The notes under the pieces are model-generated. The model saw nothing but the letters and a program-made list of their open reading frames with translations, did no database searches and was not told the DNA's origin. DNA of 64,000 nt. Source: Dama dama (taxonomy: Eukaryota > Chordata > Mammalia > Artiodactyla > Cervidae). The stretch lies in assembly GCF_033118175.1 (NCBI RefSeq), contig NC_083696.1, positions 35,759,001 to 35,823,000 of the forward strand. Direction: 5' to 3'. Numbering within the stretch: the first letter of the stretch is position 1; every line of letters begins with the position of its first letter. This document shows positions 20,658-30,699 of the stretch, in pieces. The position numbers and the translations under genes are program-made.

Positions 20658-21985
20658 CCTCCAGCCTAGGAGCAAGCTCGATGGACAGACCTCTGGAGCA
20701 AGATGTCAGTGGCTTGACCACCCTCACTGTGGATAGACCCTCCAAGGAGGGCTTGCTGGCCCGAGCACGCTGCCTTGTCCCCAACAAATCCCTGTCCTGA
20801 TTTCCTGTCTGATGCCCCAGCACTGGGACAGGGGCCATGGTGTCCCGTGCAGTCCCCTGGACCTGACCAGAAGAGAACTGGGAGTCAGCTCAGAGGGGAC
20901 ACCGAGTGAGCCCAGGAAATCCAGCTACTTGTCAGCCTGGCCTGGGCCTTGTTTTCCTTCCCAGGTTGCTCCTAGAAGTCCAGAGAAGAGACTGTGTGCC
21001 CGGGGCTGAGGCTCTGTCCCCACCCCTCTGCCGGGATGTGGGCCTTGACCTCAGTACGCTCTTGGCTGCAGCGTCAGGGCTTTTACACGGGGCCAGGAGA
21101 AGGCGGGCACTGCCCGAGGGTCACAGCGGCAGCACCGAGCAGCGCGGAGGGGGCTGCAGGGGGTGAAGGGGCACAGTGCGCTCGGGATGGTCCTGCTGCT
21201 TCCCGGGGTGGGGACATGGAAAAGCGCAGAAAACAGGGAGGGACCGGGTGGGCGAAGTGGTGAGAGGGACTGGTAGCCCCCCATCCAGGAGAGATGCAAA
21301 AAGCGCTCAGTGCTGCCCTGGCCTCCGGTGTCGGCGGCTCTGTGCTCCCACCTTGGGGGTGCAGAGGTGAGTGGGACCAAGACCTGCTCTCCAGGAGCTC
21401 CAGTGCCCCGAGGGAGGGGGCGCTGCTTCCCTTCAGCCTGGTCCACACCCCCCTCCCAGCAGCCTCTCCCTAATCCTGGCTGTTTTTCCAGATTCAGCTC
21501 AAACAGTGACTCCTCCTTAAACCCTTCCCTCGCCCTCAGCCTAAGGTGCTCTTCCTCTGAAACATCAGAGCAATTACTATCCATTCACTTCTCTTCACAG
21601 TCATGTACAGCGGCATAAACTCTTCTCTTGTCTTAAATTCTGATTTAAAATGAAATCTTTTTTTAAAAAAAATTGTTTTAAGTTCCCCATGGCCTCAGTT
21701 TTTCTGCCTTTTCCATGTGGTTTCGACCTTGTCACCTGCAGGTCAGCTCTTTGGGGGCAGAAAACATATTTGAACAGATTTCATGACAGCTAGTACAGTG
21801 CTCTACCCAAGCAGAATGCAGGTGTGGGCAGAAGGGGCCCCTAGCTCAGGCAGATGGAGGTCAGGGCAGGCCCCCAGAAGACCTTCAAGGAAAAGAGAAT
21901 CCTGATTTGTGATCTCTGCCTAGAATGGGTAACGTTTTGATGGTGAAAGGCCTGAGAAGTAATAAAAAGTTGATGTTGGGAATTC
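20658..21985 (+). other. NOL6: NOL6 3' UTR (extent inferred)
   Basis: No repeat or further coding exon follows the TGA at 20655-20657 until the first good AATAAA at 21961-21966, which would give a ~1.3-kb 3' UTR. A CHR-type SINE begins at 21978, so cleavage could fall within or just before it. An earlier, weaker signal cannot be excluded. Confidence 0.5.
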
Positions 21986-22106
21986 CCTGATAGGTCCAGT
22001 GCTTAGCACTCCACAGTGGTTAGGTCTCACAGCCAACAGCCCAGGTTCAATCCCTGGTCAGGCAGAGAACTAAAATCTCATGAGTTGCGCAGCACGGCCA
22101 AGAAAA
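21978..22106 (+). mobile_element. tRNA-derived SINE (CHR type) at the putative NOL6 poly(A) site
   Basis: A complete short element. The duplication AAAAAGTTGATGTT at 21964-21977 and near 22107-22120 brackets it. The left copy overlaps the AATAAA. Confidence 0.85.
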
Positions 22107-22117
22107 AAAAAGTTGAT

Positions 22118-22270
22118 GTTTATTGAGTGTGTACCTAATAAGGGCTGGGTGCGCTTTGTTATTTTCCATATCTTACATAAGGAAATTGATCATACAGTCA
22201 TACCAGCCCTATGAAGTACTGCTTTTCCTCATTATCCTCATATTCTGAGTGAGGGAACAGGTTCAGCAAC
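22118..22270 (-). mobile_element. MIR SINE, antisense
   Basis: Antisense MIR order: 'tttattgagtgtgtacc', then 'ccctatgaagta', then a 'gtgagggaacaggttcag' end. Confidence 0.6.
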
Positions 22271-22863
22271 AGGCGGGGGCCTGTTTGTAGAGGGACTTTG
22301 ATGCTTGGCTAGCTGGCTTTATCCTCAAGATGCTTAACCACACACGGGAACTCTGATTTCCAGTTCTGTCCCAGTTCTGTCCGTCTTGTGAATCTGTGTC
22401 GGTCCCTGCCTGTCACTGTGTGGGGCAGCCTGGCCTGGGGCTGAAACCAGCACAGATTACACTGATGGGCTGTGTGAACTGAGGTCTGTGTCCATCTCCC
22501 TCCCTGTGCCATTCATGGACCCCAGACCTCACTGTGCCAGGCTGGATTTTCAGGGAGGTGCCCCACGCTCTGTGGCTGTCCTTGGCTTCTCAGCTTCCCT
22601 TTCCTTTGGTCCCTCGCGCGCTTTCTCCATAGTCTCTCCATGGGCTCTGGGGAGGGGCAGCTTCAGGCCTATAGCTTTTTTCACAGACCCAGTGTGGGGA
22701 GGGGGTGCAGTCTGCCCCCAGGTAAGCCCGTGGCTCCAGGAAGGGCAGACGCCAGTCCCCCATCAGGGGAATGAGCTTGGCCCTGCTACTTTGGCATGTG
22801 GTCCTAGGCAGGTCACCCTTGCTGGGCTCAGCCTCCCCATTCTTAAACTGGGCACAACAGGGA

Positions 22864-22960
22864 CCTCCCCTGGTGGTCCAGTGGTTAGGATTCCACCCTT
22901 CCTCTGCAGGAGACACAGGTTCGATTCCCAGTTAGGGAACTAAATCGGAGAAAAGCCACG
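22864..22960 (+). mobile_element. tRNA-derived SINE (CHR type)
   Basis: The head 'cctcccctggtggtccag' and the tRNA-like 'aggttcgattcccagtt' block are present. The 3' part is short. Confidence 0.75.
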
Positions 22961-23584
22961 ATGATGGTTTTGTCAAGTGCCCAGTGCAACAAGAGAAGAG
23001 GGCAGGTCACTCAGAAAGCCAAGGAGGTGCGTACACCATGCTTTCTGCACTCCCTGCTCCAGCTTGGTATGGGGGTGAGGGAGCTTGAGCCCTGGGCTCC
23101 AATTTCAAGGCCTGCTCCAACCTGTTTCCTCGGGATTTTCTCTCCCGGAAGTAGGTAAGGAGGCTGGTGTGTACTAATGTGACCTTGGGGGAGGGGGGAC
23201 ACAAGAAGCTGGAACTGGAATGTCGGGGAAAGAGAAGGAGAAGCGTCTAGGAGGAACTCTGATAGCGAGGGTGTGTGGGGTGGCGTGGGGTGGGGGGAAT
23301 GTGTGTTATGGTGCAACCCATGGGTACCTCTGCCCCTGTGGGCCTCTGGACTTGCAGGTAGACATGGATGGGGTGGGAGGCTGTGTCTCACATACGGTGT
23401 GATGCTCTCTTTGTGTTGGTTGGGGTGGTGGGGTGGGGCTTGTGCGCATCTCTATACACTAGTCTGTGTGAGCAGGTTTTTGCCTCTGGCCCCAAGGTGC
23501 TGTTAAAGGCAAAATCTCTGTTTTTAAAGAGGAGGAAAAGCTCCCAGGAGGCAGGAACTCCGGATCCCTTCCTGCAAATGTGTG

Positions 23585-23808
23585 TGTGTATGTGCGCTAA
23601 ATTGCTTCAGTCATCTCCGAGTCTGTGTGACCTTATGGACTGTAGCTCACCAGGCTCCTCTGTCCGTGGGATTCTCCAGGCAAGAATACTGAAGTGGGTT
23701 GTCATGCCCTCCTCTAGGGGATCTTCCTGACCCAGGGATCAAACCCAAGTCTCCTGTGGCTTCTGCATTGCAGACAGATTCTTTACTGCTGAGACACTGG
23801 GGAAGCCC
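23585..23808 (-). mobile_element. Bov-tA SINE, antisense
   Basis: Complete antisense copy bracketed by CTGCAAATGT and CTGTAAATGT. Confidence 0.85.
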
Positions 23809-24110
23809 CCTGTAAATGTTAAGTGGCTTTAAATAAAGCCTTCCTCTTTTGGGGGCTTCAGTTTCCCTGGTTCTGTCAGACTTCCTAAGCCTCTCTCTGT
23901 CATCACATTTAGTGAATTCTCAAAGGGTCATCCCTTCAGGTGGTGCTATCTGACAACCTCCTTTAAACCAAAACCCTTTTAGGTGAAGACCCTGTTTTCC
24001 TCTGCCCAGCTCCTAACTTTGGAGGAAAAGAGACAGATCCCAAAGCCTAGGGGTCCTTGCAGCAGGTTACATTTCAGTGAAATCCTGAGGCTGCTCAGTC
24101 CCTGACCTAG

Positions 24111-24276
24111 TGAGTCATATTGGGCTGGTCTGAGCCCCTCCACTTCCACCCCAATAAATATGTATCTCATGGTGAGGGGATCCCTCAACTTCCGGTCCTT
24201 GCTTTGTGAGTCACAAATTAAAATCTAGGTGAGCGATAAAGATAAAGGGGAGGGGAAGCCTGGGGCAGGTGAGTCA
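24111..24276. promoter_or_regulatory. AP-1 site cluster, candidate enhancer
   Basis: Three exact TGAGTCA sites (24111-24117, 24207-24213, 24270-24276) fall within 166 bp of non-repeat intergenic DNA, with an ETS-like ACTTCCGG near 24188. Four more TGASTCA sites lie between here and AQP3 (26106, 27405, 28920, 29238). From established knowledge AP-1 drives many epithelial enhancers and AQP3 is an epithelial gene. The link to AQP3 is inference. Confidence 0.4.
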
Positions 24277-26534
24277 CCCCCATCTTGCTCAGGGAAGGCC
24301 AGCCTGCCCATCCCTCTCCTGCAGACAGAAGGTGGCATCTTGGGCTGCCCCGGGGAACTAAGGGGGACCAGGGTGTTCCAAACCCAGAGGGAGATTCACT
24401 TCCCTCTCCCACTTCAGTTTCTGGAAGAGGGATGGAGAGGATCATTTTTCTGGTTTGCAAGAGGCCCAGAGAGGTGTAGGAACTTGACCAGTGTCACACA
24501 GGGAGCTACAGAGAATCTATGTATCCTGGTGCCAGCTCTTGCTTCTGAGCTGGGCTTTCCTGGGGCCCAAGAGTCAGATGATGAGGAATAAAAGAGTAGA
24601 AAGGCCAGAGCTCTGGACGTCTCCAGTAAGGGGGGGAGGAGTGAAAAGCCAAGCCCCCTCTGCTGTCCTGGGCTGCCTGCCAGCCTTGCCCCTTCCATTC
24701 TGCCCAAGGCCGCAGAATGAAGCTGTTATTAGGCCCAGGGAAGCAGGGTCAAGGATAGGTGTAGCGGGTGGGAGCACGTACACTCTGGTCTACCTCAGTT
24801 CAAGCCTACATCTCTGTTCCCCTGGCTGGGAGTCTCCTCCTTTCTTCCAGGCTAGAGCCCTGCGCAGGAGAGAGCTGGGGTCCCCTAGAGACTGACAAGG
24901 CCAAGGCTGGACACTGAGGGATCATTGAGGGGCGCTGAGATGCAGCCCCTATTCCACCTGACGACCAACTACAGCATCCTGGCCTTTCTCCAGTCTCCCT
25001 CTACCTCTACAACAAATGGGGTCTCCTTGGAGCCCAGCTCCCACTGCCCCAAGGTCTGGAGACCCTCAGGAAGTCCCTCCTGAAGTCTGACTGCAGAATC
25101 TCCTGCCACAGCTTGTCCCCTCCTCTGGCTCCTTCTCCTGTGACTCCGCCTATATGGCTGGCACTGGTGGCTTCCCCGTAATTAGCACTCAGACTGGGCT
25201 GGGATGAGGGGAAAGTATACTGGGGCTCATACACACCCATCACCTTTCTGGAACATCGGATGCAGAGCCTTCCACCACCTGTCCTCCCGCCCCCACCCGT
25301 TTCACACCACAGACCTCTCAGAGAGCAGTTGTCCTGGGCCCCACCCAGGTTCACGTTCCTGTGTCCCCATTTCTGCCTGCCTTCAGCTTCTTGCCTACTG
25401 CCCTGCCCACTCCTCCTTCTAAATCCCAAACCCCACTCTCATCATGTTGGACCAGGTCACTGCATCTCCAGCCTCCTCTACAGATCCCCACTTCCTATCC
25501 CTGACTTCTAAACACCGAACCCAGCTCCACAGCCAAGCCCAGACGGGGACACACAGAGATATACAGAGAGACTCCCAGGGTCGCCCGCATGTACACACAG
25601 ATCTCCACAGGTACACACATACACAGAGCCCAGCACACACATGGATGGACATGATATGCACACAGGAGGAAACCTGACTCTGATTAAGGAGGGAGCTTCT
25701 GGAATCGAAACTTTCCTTCTACATTGACTGTATTACAGTTTTGAAGGCCTGAAACATCTGTAATCTTGTCTGATTCTTACAGAGGCCCTGAGTGTGGGTG
25801 GGTGTGTGTGAGTGTGTGTCGGAGGACTCCACCTGAAACCTGCAGGTGACTGATGAGGACCCTGAAACTGAGGGGTGGGGGAAGGGAGCTGGCTGGGTCA
25901 CCTGACTGATCAGTGGTCAAGTGAGGCTTGGGGCTGAGCGTCTGGGTCGGCGAGAGGGCTTGCCCCATCAGCCCTGCCCCGGGACTCTGGGCCCGTCCTC
26001 AGAACAGGCTCTAGCCCCTATCCCATTCTTCCACCCCCTCTCTGTGACCATCTGCTGTCCTCAAGGAGTGCTGAGGGCAGCCCAGGGACAACAGAAGGGA
26101 AACTATGAGTCAAAATCTGTCTTGAGATAGATTTTCTCAAGTTCCAGCTGGACACCTGACCAGAGGTACCCCGGGGGAAGGGGGAGGGAGGTTTACATTC
26201 ATGGATTCTCCACCATCTCATCTGTCTGGAGATAGAGGGTGACTGTTGGCACAGGAGAAGGAACTGCCTGCCCAGCCCCCAGTCTGGGGACACTCATAAT
26301 TGGGTGATTCATCTCTGCTGTTCACTCCCCATTCCTGTCCAGAGCCAGCCCCCTACTCTCAAGACTCAGAAGCAGGGAGAGCATCCAGCAGGGGCCTAAG
26401 ACAGGGGCGCAGAGCTGAAGCATGGATAGACCTGTGGCTCCCTGGCCTCCCTGCCCTCTTCCTGTCTCCTACACATCCCTGTGGGATGTATCCAGCTCAA
26501 CACTTAACGGCTGAGTGAGGTCTTAGCAGGTGTT
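24277..26534. other. Intergenic DNA without recognised genes
   Basis: GC-rich single-copy-looking sequence between NOL6 and AQP3. Near 24450-24510 there is a short antisense MIR remnant. Degenerate CA/TG-rich runs occur at 25545-25640 and 25793-25820. The short open frames here lack conservation features that I recognise. Confidence 0.6.
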
Positions 26535-26742
26535 TGCATGCGTGCTAAGTCGCTTCAGTAGTGTCTGACCCTTTGTGACCCCAGTGGACTATAGCCTGCC
26601 GATTTGTCTGTCCATGGGATTCTCCAGGCAGGAATACTGGAGTGGGTTGCCAGTCCCTTCTCCAGGGGATCTTCCCAACCCAGGGATGGAACCTGGGTCT
26701 CCCACACTGCAGGTGGATTCTTTACCATCTGAGTCACCAGGT
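26535..26742 (-). mobile_element. Bov-tA SINE, antisense
   Basis: Antisense Bov-A unit followed by antisense tRNA-like head ending 'catctgagtcaccagg'. One TGAGTCA site here is part of the SINE. Confidence 0.85.
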
Positions 26743-27914
26743 GACTTCTCGCCAGATGTCAGTTTTGTCATTTGTGGAAGGGGAGATTATATACCCACCT
26801 CTGAGGGGTTTTTGCAAACTGGAGGGAGTACTTCCTATACTTGAAAAATGTCTGTATGTCTTTTGGTCTGCCCCTCCCTCACCACACTCCAATGCAGGGG
26901 AAGAGGTTAGGGGGTTTAGGGAGGCTGTGGGGAAAGGTAGTGTGATTTATTTTCTATGTTTACACTCTTCTCTGCTTGCTGACAGCAAGGCCCATGTCTC
27001 CTCTGTTGGTTCAAGCTGTTCCCTTTCAGGCAAAAAGAGTTTGGGGGGCAGGAAATGAAGGGCGTGCCGGCCCTCCTCCTTACAGGGCCCTAGCCAGCCC
27101 CTCTGGTCCAACAGGCTGGGACTTGAGTCTTCAGCCCTTCCCTTGCCTGGGAACCCACTCCCCCAGCTCTGACCTCAAGGAGTCACAGCCTCCCACAGGG
27201 TGGATCGGAGGCCCCTTCCTGGGCTCAGCCCTCCCGCCCAGGTGAGACACAGACCTTGCTCAAGATGCCTTGGGGGTAGGTGGGGCCTCCTCATGTGCCT
27301 TGTCCCGGAGCTCCCGGGCAGGTGGGCTGGCTTGCAGCCCGTACTCAGCCTGGCTTTCCTTCCAGAAGAGCAGGAGGGAGCCCAGAGGGCCTGGGTAAGC
27401 TGCATGACTCAGGGTCAGGGCCTGCCTCACCAAGCTCAGGCTCTTCCTGAAGGGCTCCAAGAGCCGAGCTCCAGGAGCTCTTTGGCTCCAGGGGGTGCCA
27501 TTCATAGGCTACAGTGAGAATGAGCCCCCCAATACCCCCATTGCCTGCATCCAGTTGTGCAATGAGGTCTGCTTCTGCCCCTCAAATTCAAGGCCAGCCA
27601 GTCCGGGCCTTCTTGACATGCATCCTCAGGCCCTGACCCATCTTATCCCCAGAGGACCCGAGGAGGGCTGACAGGAATTAGGGGCCCTTGGAAGGCATTG
27701 CCTCCTTCTCCCTCCTCCGGGCAGGGTCCTCTCAGGAAGAAGACGTCTTCCACTAAGAACCCTGAAGGCCTGCCCATACCTTCTCAGCTCCAACTCTAAC
27801 CCATCCCCGTGTGCATGCTGCGTACACGTGTGTGGACCCGTGTGTAAAAACTAGTTACAGACAGCAACAAGTTTGCTGGGAGTATATGGGGTCATGATTC
27901 TGAAGGCTGGGCTT
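26743..27914. other. Intergenic DNA without recognised genes
   Basis: No gene, RNA or clear repeat was recognised. It is moderately GC-rich and holds one TGACTCA site at 27405-27411. Confidence 0.55.
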
Positions 27915-28202
27915 TTTAAAGATTTATTACTTATTTATTTATGGCTATTCCGGGTCCTCGCTGCTGCCTATGGGCTTTCTCTAGTTGCGGTAAGCAGGGG
28001 CTCCTCTTCGTTGCCGCGCACAGGCTTCCCACTGCGGTGGCTTTTCTCGTTGCCAAGCACAGTCTATAAAGCACAGGCTCAGCAGTTGTGGTGCAGGGAC
28101 TCAGTTGCTCCAGGGCATGTGGGACCTTCCTGGACCAGGAATCGAACCCTTGTCCCCTGCACTGGCAATCAGATTCTTAACCACTAGACCACCAGAGACT
28201 CT
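27915..28202 (-). mobile_element. Long CHR-type tRNA-derived SINE, antisense
   Basis: Complete long body in reverse, ending 'ccactagaccaccagagac'. Confidence 0.8.
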
Positions 28203-28482
28203 GATTCGAGACCAGGGGGCACTGGGATCCAGGTCCTGTTCCACATGCCCAGCCGGGTGCCTCGGCATGGAGCTGCACCCACGAGGGGCGAAGGGGTCTC
28301 AAACATGCTCTAGGATGAGCTGCAGGCCCAGAGTTACAGGTGAGCACAAACACACATGTGTGAGTACACACAGGTGCACATGGGTAAACAGATACTACTT
28401 ACAAGATACACAAATCTACAGTTATATGTGCAACCTGCTCCCTCAGGGTGGAGCACCGTGAACACCTATGCGAACTGACAGC

Positions 28483-28640
28483 AAACATGTGTGTATGGGG
28501 GGGCAGTGCTCTACCTGCCAACACTTGTGTGTATGGGGGGAGGGTACTTTATCTGCAAACACAAGTTTGTGTGTGAGGGGAGGGCAGTGCTCCGCCTGCA
28601 AACACATGTGTATATGGGGAGCGGAAGGTGCTCTGCCCAC
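28483..28640 (+). repeat. Minisatellite, about four diverged ~37-42-bp units
   Basis: Units start near 28483, 28520, 28559 and 28600. Each has an ACA(T/C/A)-GTGTGTATGG-like block, a G-run and a 'gctctacctgccaac'-like end. Unit length varies through the G-run. Confidence 0.75.
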
Positions 28641-30011
28641 TGAGAGCAGAGCTGCCCCTGTTTTCCTCCACTGCTTTGGTTTCTGGGCTGGGCTTGGCTG
28701 CTGGCAGGCCTGGGATCAGGCAGGGGTGAGGATAGGGTGCTGTGAGCTGGGGTTCCCTATGCCCCTTTGCCAGTTCCTGCCCTGCGCAGCTCCCCCTGGG
28801 GCAGCGAGGGGCTGAGAAAAATACCAGGGAGTGGGGAGAAGAGAGGACGGCCCGGTGGGGGGGGTGTTCCCCTCTTTCCACACTCTGGGTTCTGGCACCA
28901 GGACTCTGGGGTTTTGTCTTGAGTCATGGATGGGCAGCGGGGCCGCGGGCAGGCACTGGGTGATGGCTCCCTGATTCACCATGGGGCCTCCCAGCCCTTG
29001 AGGTTCAGGGGGCAGGGTGCTTCTTTCTGGGCCACGGGCCCTGGGAGACCTCCCATGTGGGGGTTACATATCTGTGTGAGCCTATGGCCAGGCTTTCATG
29101 GGAATGCCATCCCAGGAGTGCGTGAAGAAACCTCAGGGTCTATAGGCGAATATGACTGCCAGCCCCAGGGTATAGTGAGTGAGCACGCCTGCATGGCACG
29201 TGTGACTCTGTGTTGCTAAACCCCATCTCTTTGGGCATGAGTCACCTCTGGAGCCCTCATTTCTGACAGCCGCTGCTCAAAGGACAAGTCCCCAGGGTCC
29301 TCAGCCCACCTGGATTAAGTCCTTCGGGAAATGAGGTCTCCCCGGCAAAGCTGCCTTAGAGACCAGGGTGAGGGCATATCTGCTGCCAGTCCTGTGGGAG
29401 TCAGGTCCAGGCGACCAGACCTCAGCTCACCAGTTATTAGATGCGGCACAGAGAGCGAGACTGGCCCATGACCCCCCACCTCTGATGGGTCTGACATCCC
29501 CACAGCTCAGACAGCTTCATCTCTTAAAGGAACCGACTTGCCCCTGGCTAGAGATCAGCCTGGGTGGGAGAGTAGAGGGTTAAAACCAGCTGGAACTCAA
29601 CCTGCTGGCAAGTATATGGCTGGCGGCATGTCAGGACAACTGCAGCTCGGGCCCTGGACCCGTGTGCACTGTGCACACAGGTACACGTGTGACAAGCGCT
29701 GTTAACCCAGCCATGTTCCACTGCCACGAGCACAGCCATGATGCCCCAAAAGCGTGATCAAGCGGATGGGAGATGCCATGTGTGGACACAGCTGGGAACA
29801 GAGCCGTCAAGACATGCAACATGTGACATGTACTCACCAGACAAGAAGCAAGGCCCCTGAACTCTGGCCGGAACTCAGCCCATGTGTTCTGCGAGTCCAC
29901 TTGGGTCTGGACTGTGTCCACCTGGGTCTCTTCTCCCTTGGGCCCCACCCCCAACCCCGGGTCTCCTCCCTCCAGGCCCCTAACTGACGACAGGAGCGGT
30001 CCAGGATTTAG
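28641..30011. other. Intergenic DNA upstream of AQP3
   Basis: Non-repetitive, GC-rich, no recognised gene. AP-1 consensus sites occur at 28920-28926 and 29238-29244. Confidence 0.55.
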
Positions 30012-30208
30012 TGCTTAGTTGCTCAGTCCCACTGGACTGTTTGCAACCCCATGGACCGTAGCCTGCCAGGCTCCTCTGTCCATGGGATTCTCCAGGCAAG
30101 AATACTGGAGTGGGTTGCCATGCCCTCCTCCTCCTTCCCAACCCATGAATCGAGCCCAGGTCTCCCGCACTGCAGGGGAATTCTTTATGGTCTGAGGCAC
30201 CAGAGAGG
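30012..30208 (-). mobile_element. Bov-tA SINE, antisense
   Basis: Antisense Bov-A unit and head. It ends about 500 bp upstream of the AQP3 start codon. Confidence 0.83.
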
Positions 30209-30439
30209 CCCATCAGCAGGGGCCAGTTCCTTTCCTGACTCGGTGGGAGTCTGCTGTGACTCCCTCCGTGGTGGGGATGGCAGGGAGGCTCGCTGCGAGT
30301 GGGCCGAGGAGGTCTCTTCGCAGCTCCTTTCTCCCCTGTGGCCCTGGTCCTGTAGGCGCCTTCATCCCCGCATCGGCTCTCTGCCCCATCATCCCGCAGT
30401 TCTCCTGGGGACAATCCTAGTCCTAAGGGCTCCTCACCC

Positions 30440-30699
30440 CACCCCGCACCTCTACCTTCCTCACCAGCCTCCCCCACAACCCAGCAGCCCCTTCAACCTC
30501 CCGGGGCGGGCGAGCCGTGGGGGCGGCCGCCCACCTTGAGGCCGGCGCGGACGGGGCGGGCGGGGTTGCGGGCGGGCTGGCGGGCGGGGCACGTGCCTCC
30601 CCGGCTCTATAAAAGGGCGCCACCCGGCGCTGGCGGCCACTCTGCTGCCGCAGCCGTCCTTTCGCCTGCCCGCCCGAAGCGCCGTCGCCTGCCCCCGCC
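30440..30699 (+). promoter_or_regulatory. AQP3: AQP3 promoter and 5' UTR
   Basis: A CpG-rich block with several GC boxes (GGGGCGGG near 30504 and 30553), an E-box CACGTG at 30590-30595 and a TATA box TATAAAA at 30608-30614. Transcription would start at about 30638, giving a ~60-nt 5' UTR. The Sp1/TATA architecture agrees with what is known for AQP3 in other mammals. Confidence 0.8.

Noticed and set aside
28483..28640. A coding repeat protein across the minisatellite
   Set aside because: Unit length is not a multiple of three across units, and no splice or start context supports translation.
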